Assembly: GCA_026394435.1 (NCBI GenBank) | Contig: JAPKYG010000090.1 | Coordinates: 1-11,241 of the forward strand | From: Methanobacteriota archaeon | Lineage (GTDB): Archaea > Thermoplasmatota > E2 > DHVEG-1 | DNA length: 11,241 nucleotides | Reading direction: 5' to 3' | Shown: positions 7,479 through 11,241 of the stretch, in pieces | Position numbering within the stretch: the first letter of the stretch is position 1 | Layout of the letters: every line of letters starts with the position of its first letter | Position numbers and translations under genes: made by a program | Notes under the pieces: generated by a model | Told to the model about the DNA's origin: nothing | The model's database searches: none | The model's input: only the letters and a program-made list of their open reading frames with translations

Positions 7479-7886
7479 TTAGTATCTTTTCTTTGGCGGT
7501 GATCGTTGAGCGATTTTTTTGACGGTTTGTAAGAGTGTGTTGATATCAAATGGTTTCGTGATATAGTCGTTGATATAGGGGTAGATTTCGTTGAATTCAT
7601 CTCCTTGAATGCGTTTTGCAGTAAGAACGATGATGATGTTCTGGTCGGTGAATCCATCGACCGTCATTTTCTTAATTGTTTCAACACCGTCCATGACCGG
7701 CATCATAAGGTCAAGGATGATGATGCCCTGGAAACCTTTTTCGAGCTCAAGGAGGCAATTTCTCCCGTTATAAGCGGTAGTGACCTGAAATCCGTGACTT
7801 TCAAACAATTCTCGGAGACTGTAGACGATATCAGGGTCGTCGTCGACAATCATAATATTTTTTTGATAATATCCTTGCTCGTTCAT
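7479..7886 (-). CDS. Stand-alone CheY-like response regulator receiver protein
   Basis: A 135-residue single receiver domain with no output domain. It would be phosphorylated on aspartate by a partner histidine kinase and act through protein contacts. The canonical residues are present: acidic pair D15-D16 in IVDDDPD, phosphoacceptor D59 in IILDLMMP followed by MDG, switch threonine T89 in VLTAK, and K111 in KPFD. The C-terminal tail RSPPKKRY is basic and short. The start is ATG at 7884-7886, with a TATA box about 29 bp upstream and no Shine-Dalgarno sequence, which points to a leaderless mRNA. No histidine kinase lies in the window. The gene is divergent from an HTH-PAS-PAS regulator across a 461-bp gap, so common control is possible but not shown. 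Confidence 0.92.
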   Translation of the reverse strand: MNEQGYYQKNIMIVDDDPDIVYSLRELFESHGFQVTTAYNGRNCLLELEKGFQGIIILDLMMPVMDGVETIKKMTVDGFTDQNIIIVLTAKRIQGDEFNEIYPYINDYITKPFDINTLLQTVKKIAQRSPPKKRY

Positions 7887-7910
7887 ATGATTATACTGTT
7901 AGCCATTTTA

Positions 7911-7926
7911 CTATATAAAATTTCTT
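7911..7926 (-). promoter_or_regulatory. Promoter of the receiver gene, leaderless geometry
   Basis: On the minus strand, GAAGAAATTTTATATAG gives a purine-rich BRE followed by TTTATATA (7919-7912), centred about 29 bp before the start codon. The box reads TATATAAA on the plus strand, so weak plus-strand transcription into the intergenic region is conceivable. Confidence 0.6.
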
Positions 7927-7963
7927 CGTCCGAATGTCAAAACGGATAAAAACCAACAGGTGT

Positions 7964-8163
7964 GATGGGATGGAGAGAGGTACCTCCTGGAAAAGGAGAG
8001 ATGGGATGCTTTGGGCGGAAGAGGTACCTCATGATATTAGGAAGGACTTTTTAATTCTCTGTTTATTCAGAAGGATGGGATGTGGGAAGAGAAGAGGAGA
8101 AAAGGTGCTGCTGGATTTTTTGTTTGAAGATTGTGCGCTCCCCCAGGCGGATACTTGGATGGG
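7964..8163 (+). repeat. GATGGG motif repeated four times
   Basis: GATGGG starts at 7964, 8000, 8074 and 8158, always on the plus strand; the first three copies extend to GATGGGATG. The fourth forms the loop of the hairpin at 8151-8170. The first two each precede a GAGGTACCTC palindrome, by 4 and 12 bases respectively, suggesting a duplicated composite unit. This could be a protein or RNA-protein binding motif, or partly a by-product of purine-rich composition. Confidence 0.5.
7977..8030. repeat. Pair of identical perfect palindromes, GAGGTACCTC
   Basis: GAGGTACCTC occurs at 7977-7986 and again at 8021-8030, 44 bp apart (close to four helical turns). Each is its own reverse complement, so as DNA they look like two sites for a dimeric regulator on one helix face, 60-115 bp upstream of the receiver-gene TATA box. 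As RNA the two copies could pair to form a 10-bp stem closing a 34-nt loop, or the first could give way to a local hairpin (CTCCT 7984-7988 with AGGAG 7994-7998). The repeat is directly visible; the function is inference. Confidence 0.65.
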
Positions 8164-8170
8164 CAAGTAT
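8151..8170 (+). other. Perfect 7-bp hairpin with GATGGG loop
   Basis: ATACTTG (8151-8157) pairs perfectly with CAAGTAT (8164-8170), leaving the six-base loop GATGGG. A flanking G and T could add a wobble pair in RNA. Presentation of the repeated hexamer in a loop is the main hint that the region acts as RNA rather than only as DNA. Confidence 0.4.
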
Positions 8171-8246
8171 TGCAGCGGTTGTGTTAGAGGAGTTTTCATA
8201 TTTTTTAATCCCTTCACCACTTTGCCATGCATTTCTGCCTGGCAAT

Positions 8247-8273
8247 ACCTACAACCTACATACAATATATAAA
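8247..8273 (+). promoter_or_regulatory. Upstream promoter with tandem heptamer before the HTH-PAS gene
   Basis: ACCTACA is repeated back to back (8247-8253, 8254-8260), directly followed by a TATA box TATATAAA (8266-8273). Initiation near 8296 would give a leader of about 50 nt for the HTH-PAS gene. The tandem heptamer may be an activator site or BRE element. A 6-bp stem TTGCCA/TGGCAA (8222-8227 with 8240-8245) lies just upstream. Confidence 0.45.
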
Positions 8274-8310
8274 CTTTTCCTTCTTTGCATGGCAGAACTG
8301 ACTGGCGATA

Positions 8311-8326
8311 ACGAAATGCATAAATA
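8311..8326 (+). promoter_or_regulatory. Proximal promoter of the HTH-PAS gene, leaderless geometry
   Basis: ACGAAATGCATAAATA combines a BRE-like ACGAAA with a TATA box (GCATAAATA, 8318-8326) centred about 26 bp before the GTG at 8348, so transcription would begin at or beside the start codon. ATGCAT occurs within it (8316-8321) and again at 8227-8232, and TGCAT at 8286-8290, which could be operator half-sites for autoregulation. Confidence 0.55.
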
Positions 8327-8347
8327 GGTACGAGCCGATAAACTGTC

Positions 8348-9271
8348 GTGGAGAGCTACCAAGAGGAACTGGCACAGATAAAAACCATTCTAAAAAATAA
8401 CCCGAAAGGCATGACGGTCACCGATATCGCTCGAGAAATACACATCAACAGGAACTCTGTTGCAAAATACCTCGACATCCTACTTATCTCTGGTCATGCA
8501 GAAATGGTCACGTTTGGTCCAGCAAAAGTCTTCTTTCCCTCTTCCCGAATCCCGCTGTCCGCACTGCTGAATTTCACCCACGATTATATCGTGCTACTAG
8601 ATCGAGAATTGAAATTCTTACAGGTGAATGAAAACCTACTGAGATTCTTAAATATACCCCGGGAAAACATCATCGGTCATCATATCGAAGGTTTCTCCCT
8701 TTCTCTCTTTCAAATCCCTGAGCTGGCACAAAACGCAAGACGCGCACTCGATGGAAAAGAACTCACCATCGAAAAACATTATGGAAATGATAACGGCGAA
8801 TGGTACCTGAGAATCAAACACATTCCAACGACCTTTGATGACGGAGAACCAGGCGTCACCCTCATTATTGAAGATTTCACAGACCGGAAACAAACCGAAG
8901 AAAAAATGAAACGCGTGATCCAAGAATGGGAGACAACGTTCAACGCAATCACCGACATGGTGTTCATTCAGGATAATGAATTTTCTATACTTCGAGCGAA
9001 TCGATCGTTTGCCGACTTTCTCCATATGACTCCTGAGGAATGTGTTGGGAAAAAATGCCACCAGATCCTGCATAACATGAACGGTTCACATTCTTCCTGC
9101 CCCTGTACGCAAGTACAACAAACAAAAAAACCTGCGACTGTTGAATTCTATGAACCGCACCTCGATAAATACCTTGAAATTTCTGCGTCACCGATTTTCA
9201 CCGATGATGGTGAGGTCACGGGTTCCGTACATATTATAAAAGATATCACCGAACGGAAAAAGAAAGAATAA
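8348..9271 (+). CDS. HTH-PAS-PAS transcriptional regulator without a kinase domain
   Basis: A 307-residue protein. Residues 5-65 are a winged-helix domain (MTVTDIAREIHINRNSVAKYLDIL, a recognition-type helix-turn-helix, then the wing). Residues 72-180 are a first PAS domain (LNFTHDYIVLLDREL, ending IIEDFTDRK), then a linker helix, then a second PAS at 193-304 (FNAITDMVFIQDN, ending IIKDITERK). No histidine kinase or receiver region follows, so it is a one-component sensor-regulator, an architecture common in methanogens and related archaea. All four cysteines (C232, C237, C251, C253) fall inside the second PAS domain, so it may hold a metal, heme or redox switch (inference). The start is GTG, chosen for the leaderless promoter 26 bp upstream and because the HTH begins immediately. 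It converges on the small membrane protein with an 18-bp gap. Target genes are unknown; autoregulation and control of the divergent receiver gene are plausible. Confidence 0.88.
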   Translation: MESYQEELAQIKTILKNNPKGMTVTDIAREIHINRNSVAKYLDILLISGHAEMVTFGPAKVFFPSSRIPLSALLNFTHDYIVLLDRELKFLQVNENLLRFLNIPRENIIGHHIEGFSLSLFQIPELAQNARRALDGKELTIEKHYGNDNGEWYLRIKHIPTTFDDGEPGVTLIIEDFTDRKQTEEKMKRVIQEWETTFNAITDMVFIQDNEFSILRANRSFADFLHMTPEECVGKKCHQILHNMNGSHSSCPCTQVQQTKKPATVEFYEPHLDKYLEISASPIFTDDGEVTGSVHIIKDITERKKKE

Positions 9272-9291
9272 AGGTTTGGTGGACTGTTTTT
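9257..9291. terminator. Possible bidirectional T-rich termination zone
   Basis: Between and across two convergent genes, the plus strand carries CTGTTTTTATG (T5 at 9287-9291) after the HTH-PAS stop. The minus strand carries a T-rich run with T5 at 9261-9257 after the small membrane protein stop. Each tract overlaps the end of the opposing gene. Short tracts, so moderate support only. Confidence 0.35.
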
Positions 9292-9559
9292 ATGCGATTC
9301 CTGCAGTGGAGAGGAGACGGAACGTTACCAAGATAAGTAGGGTAAGGATCGCATTTGTTTTCAGGTCGAAAACCTTGACCCATTCCAGCAAAGCGATAAT
9401 GATATACGCGAGAACTAGTAGAAGGATAAGTTGGAGAACGATGATTCCAACGGTAAAAAGAAAGTTATTCGTATCAGTAAGATGGAACAGGAATTCCCAG
9501 ATCGTCGCAAAATAGGCTAGCAATCCAATGGTGAGTTGTGCTTTTGTAATCTCTCGCAT
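9290..9559 (-). CDS. Small integral membrane protein of unknown function
   Basis: An 89-residue hydrophobic protein whose family I do not recognise. Three likely transmembrane helices are visible: about 9-26 (LTIGLLAYFATIWEFLFH), 33-61 (LFTVGIIVLQLILLLVLAYIIIALLEW) and 69-87 (NAILTLLILVTFRLLSTAG), joined by short polar loops (LTDTNN and VKVFDLKT). It begins with MREITKAQ. The call is supported by a good TATA box (CTTTATAAAG) about 27 bp upstream of the ATG, by hydrophobicity that would be unlikely in a chance frame, and by its clean fit between neighbours. It has its own promoter downstream of the pyroglutamyl peptidase gene on the same strand, so it may be an independent unit. Function cannot be inferred. 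Confidence 0.7.
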   Translation of the reverse strand: MREITKAQLTIGLLAYFATIWEFLFHLTDTNNFLFTVGIIVLQLILLLVLAYIIIALLEWVKVFDLKTNAILTLLILVTFRLLSTAGIA

Positions 9560-9579
9560 GTATGTTGTGAGTGCATATT

Positions 9580-9596
9580 TCTTTATAAAGATTGTT
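9580..9596 (-). promoter_or_regulatory. Promoter of the small membrane protein, leaderless geometry
   Basis: On the minus strand, GAACAATCTTTATAAAG contains a TATA box in the palindrome CTTTATAAAG (9581-9590), centred about 27 bp before the ATG at 9559, with a BRE-like GAACAAT upstream. The start codon has no Shine-Dalgarno sequence. Confidence 0.55.
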
Positions 9597-9626
9597 CATG
9601 AGAATTATACTCGACTGAGATGCTAC

Positions 9627-10319
9627 TTATTCCAGACTTGTCTGTATCGCTATTTTCACGGCATCAACCATTGTCTGAAGAGACATACCTTGAGGATCTT
9701 GCGAATCCAACAACGGGACATGAATGAACCCTGCTTTTATCGTACGGTTTTGGTCATTGGCATAACCTAACATCTGATAGAACAACGTATTGCACACGTA
9801 GGTTCCCGCGAAGATACTCTGCTGCACAGATATATTCGCATCTCGTATTTTTCGAACGATATCGTTCGTGTGAAGCAGTGTAATACGGAAAAACGGACCC
9901 GTCTTATCAATCCTGCGGGTAAACGACCAAGTTCCATCATTGTTCGGATATCGTTTCAGGTTCATCCCAATTTTTTCCACCTTGATAGTATGGGAACGAG
10001 CATTAAGTCCTGTACTGATTACCAGCACCGGATGATATTGTTCAATTACATGAATCGTCATTTCCACTGAGCTGTTAAAATCTACTGGTAATACAACCCC
10101 AACGACTGTTGCACCTCCAAGAGACGTGCCATTCAACACCTCAGCAATCAACTCAGAAGGATTCACCGTATAATTCGCAAAAGGCTCAAATCCGGTAACC
10201 AGAACAACCTGTGTACACGAGGCAGGAGAGGCACCTACTGAAAAATAGAGAAACACTATGACGAAAACCAGCATGCCTGCGATTCGTCTCATCACATGCT
10301 TTCTATGATTCTCTACCAT
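9627..10319 (-). CDS. pcp: Exported pyroglutamyl peptidase I (family C15)
   Basis: A 230-residue C15 peptidase, which removes pyroglutamate from peptide amino-termini. The complete catalytic triad is visible: E115 in KVEKIGMNL, C176 in AGTYVCNTLFYQ and H200 in AGFIHVPLL. The family opening VLVTGFEPFANYTVNPSE is at 39-56. Unusually for the family, which is normally cytoplasmic, the protein begins with a basic segment (MVENHRKHVMRR) and a hydrophobic core (MLVFVIVFLYFSV) before SPASC, so it is probably secreted or anchored; C35 could be a lipidation site, but Pro at -3 is a poor lipobox. Without the first 35 residues the length is normal for C15. The start is the ATG at 10317-10319; a longer open frame to 10520 overlaps the M28 gene. 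An internal ATG at 10292 is an alternative. It lies 19 bp after the M28 stop, probably one operon. Confidence 0.9.
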   Translation of the reverse strand: MVENHRKHVMRRIAGMLVFVIVFLYFSVGASPASCTQVVLVTGFEPFANYTVNPSELIAEVLNGTSLGGATVVGVVLPVDFNSSVEMTIHVIEQYHPVLVISTGLNARSHTIKVEKIGMNLKRYPNNDGTWSFTRRIDKTGPFFRITLLHTNDIVRKIRDANISVQQSIFAGTYVCNTLFYQMLGYANDQNRTIKAGFIHVPLLDSQDPQGMSLQTMVDAVKIAIQTSLE

Positions 10320-10338
10320 AAAATCATTTCTCTTTTTG

Positions 10339-11241
10339 CTATCCTTTATAGGCTCTTGAGAGGGACATGATGAATATGTCCATTTCATCGGAGGCGACCT
10401 TCCCCGTAGTAGAATATGCGTACACCTCGATGGTGTGCTTTCCTTCCAGCGGTAAATACATCCCTTGTATCCTCCATTCATACGGTGGCTGTGAATCCCA
10501 GACCATGAACTTCCCGTCAATACAGAAGATCACATAACGAATCGGTTCTGTGCTCAACACCTCAGCACTCGTGATGGTTTTCCCTCCAAGAATGATCGTT
10601 AACCCGCGCAACCCGTTATACCACTGTTTCTCAAATGACGTTTGGAGGACCGGGTGATTGAAGAGGTAAGTGTATCCTTCGAAAGGTCGTCGGATGAGAA
10701 CCTGCACATCAAGGGGTCGTTGTGCTATCTCTGCTGTTATCGCGCACATCAGTTTCGTTGCTTTGACGTAGTAGGACCAGTTCAGATGATCCGCGGTATC
10801 ATTCGGTGAATGACCCCAGGGGTACCCGTCTTGATGTGCGATCCAGACGCCATCATATCCGTAGTCGACGAACGCTTGGTTATCTGCGCCCGGATAACTC
10901 GGTAACGTATCAATCGACATGTCGATGATATCATGGTATTTCTCGCTGATCATGGTCGCGTAATCAGCGATCCAGTGTGATCGCAATGGAGGGAAAAACC
11001 GGAGGATTCGTCCTCCTTCGGGGGTGTTCGCGTATCCGATCATATCCATATTCAACACTGCGACGATGTTATCGCCACGGTAGGATGCGTCTCGTGCGTA
11101 CGTAAAACTCCCGTATGTCCCGACTTCTTCGCCTGAGAAGGCGATGAACTTGATGGTGTGATTGAACTGATACTGGCTGAGGGCATGCGCAATCGCAAGG
11201 ACCGCTGCGGTTCCGGATCCGTCATCATCAGCACCTGGTGC
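10339..11241 (-). CDS. Second M28 family zinc peptidase with Ig-like domain, 5' partial
   Basis: The frame stays open to the right edge of the window, so the amino-terminal part, including the first zinc-binding His and any signal peptide, is missing; 300 residues are visible. Counting from the edge: APGADDDGSG at 1-10 with bridging ligand D6, FSGEEVG with general base E38 and ligand E39, NMDMIGY with D66, and the last His ligand H144 in WGHSPNDTADHLN. A beta-rich C-terminal region follows from about 178, with an Ig-like end (FCIDGKFMVWD, PPYEWRI, GKHTIEVYAYS) that matches the pattern at the end of the other M28 protein. The domain order GADDDGSG, GEE, DMIGY, H is standard M28. It is followed after 19 bp by pcp on the same strand, suggesting joint expression and complementary amino-terminal peptide trimming. 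A GTG at 11058 is internal, not a start. Confidence 0.9.
   Translation of the reverse strand, partial: APGADDDGSGTAAVLAIAHALSQYQFNHTIKFIAFSGEEVGTYGSFTYARDASYRGDNIVAVLNMDMIGYANTPEGGRILRFFPPLRSHWIADYATMISEKYHDIIDMSIDTLPSYPGADNQAFVDYGYDGVWIAHQDGYPWGHSPNDTADHLNWSYYVKATKLMCAITAEIAQRPLDVQVLIRRPFEGYTYLFNHPVLQTSFEKQWYNGLRGLTIILGGKTITSAEVLSTEPIRYVIFCIDGKFMVWDSQPPYEWRIQGMYLPLEGKHTIEVYAYSTTGKVASDEMDIFIMSLSRAYKG

Larger units (their letters stand above)
7887..8347. other. 461-bp intergenic region without a convincing gene
   Basis: This gap between divergent regulators contains the promoters of both, a pair of identical 10-bp palindromes, four copies of GATGGG, a short hairpin and a purine-rich stretch (8071-8107, almost all A/G on the plus strand). 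T runs occur at 8048-8052, 8116-8121 and near 8202-8207 on the plus strand. Open frames exist on both strands (7934-8272 plus; 8029-8265 and 8063-8245 minus), but they overlap each other, the longest runs into the TATA box at 8266, and none resembles a family I know. I judge the region regulatory or RNA-coding. tRNA T-loop and 5S rRNA core signatures were looked for and not found. Confidence 0.5.

Noticed and set aside
7961..8035. Possible C/D box guide RNA (GTGATGG as C box)
   Set aside because: The C box is imperfect and there is no CTGA D box at suitable spacing, nor C'/D' elements.
8031..8054. Seven-codon frame after GAGGT (ATG at 8031 to TAA), possible leader peptide
   Set aside because: The GAGGT is part of the palindrome, no attenuated gene follows closely, and a frame this short is expected by chance.
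8147..8165. TACTTGGATGGG resembles the 3' half of eukaryotic 5S rRNA
   Set aside because: The rest of the 5S consensus, including the CCGAAC and GAAGTTAAGC core, is absent on either strand, so the short match is treated as coincidence.
8029..8265. Minus-strand open frames at 8029-8265 and 8063-8245 in overlapping frames
   Set aside because: Two overlapping frames on one strand compete with each other and with the plus-strand frame. The second begins with TTG and both lack a ribosome binding site. A decayed gene remnant is possible but no family is recognisable.
7934..8272. 112-codon plus-strand open frame in the intergenic region, with a CxxC and several cysteines
   Set aside because: It spans both palindromes and the repeated hexamers and ends inside the TATA box at 8266. 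Its start is poorly placed relative to the TATA box, and its composition (many Cys, Trp, Met, Arg) is unlike the neighbours. I cannot exclude a small real gene; ribosome profiling or conserved homologues would decide.
10320..10520. Longer start for pcp at 10520
   Set aside because: The extension overlaps the end of the M28 gene in another frame and would bury the signal peptide 80 residues inside.
11052..11234. Minus-strand 60-codon frame at the right edge and an apparent start of the M28 protein at 11058
   Set aside because: The M28 frame continues through to 11241 with GADDDGSG and GEE motifs, so the GTG at 11058 is internal and the other frame is a shadow.
1..11241. CRISPR arrays, insertion sequences, tRNA genes, integrase or attachment sites
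   Set aside because: No regularly spaced direct repeats of CRISPR length, no transposase or integrase motifs and no tRNA T-loop signature were seen on either strand.

Overview
The window looks like a chromosomal segment of an uncultured archaeon, most likely a euryarchaeal or Thermoplasmatota-type heterotroph. Evidence seen directly: an archaeal/eukaryal translation factor (pelota), a NEMF-type RqcH with an archaeal-style C-terminus, T-rich terminators, and TATA boxes centred about 26-30 bp upstream of several start codons, which is the layout of leaderless archaeal transcripts. Placement near the protein-degrading marine-sediment lineages (for example MBG-D) is inference from the secreted-peptidase content, not from a marker-gene phylogeny.

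Layout. Plus strand: the 3' part of a secreted clan CD (caspase/legumain-like) cysteine peptidase (1-1002), an AmrS-type radical SAM enzyme with its own promoter (1040-2050), and an unrecognised membrane-anchored protein (2188-2955). It converges at a 6-bp gap on a minus-strand operon of rqcH (4019-5989) followed by pelA (2962-4008). Continuing on the minus strand are a secreted M28 zinc peptidase (6080-7405) and a stand-alone CheY-like receiver protein (7479-7886). A 461-bp intergenic region (7887-8347) with paired palindromes, a fourfold hexamer and promoters on both sides separates the receiver gene from a divergent HTH-PAS-PAS regulator (8348-9271, plus). The rest is on the minus strand: an 89-residue membrane protein (9290-9559), a secreted pyroglutamyl peptidase (9627-10319), and a second M28 peptidase running off the right edge (10339-11241).

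How the genes may work together. Two themes stand out. (1) Extracellular protein use: four peptidases of three clans (CD cysteine peptidase, two M28 zinc peptidases, C15 pyroglutamyl peptidase). Those with a visible N-terminus carry export signals, and the M28 proteins share a C-terminal Ig-like module. M28 with C15 in one apparent operon would let amino-terminal trimming proceed through pyroglutamate-blocked ends. (2) Ribosome rescue: RqcH and pelota, which act on successive stages of the stalled-ribosome pathway, are encoded in tandem, and the pelA ribosome binding site is built into the rqcH stop codon. The regulatory pair in the middle (receiver without output domain, HTH-PAS-PAS without kinase) lacks a histidine kinase in the window.

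I found no CRISPR array, tRNA, rRNA, insertion sequence or integrase. The least explained DNA is the 7887-8347 intergenic region, which may contain a structured RNA or a multi-site operator.
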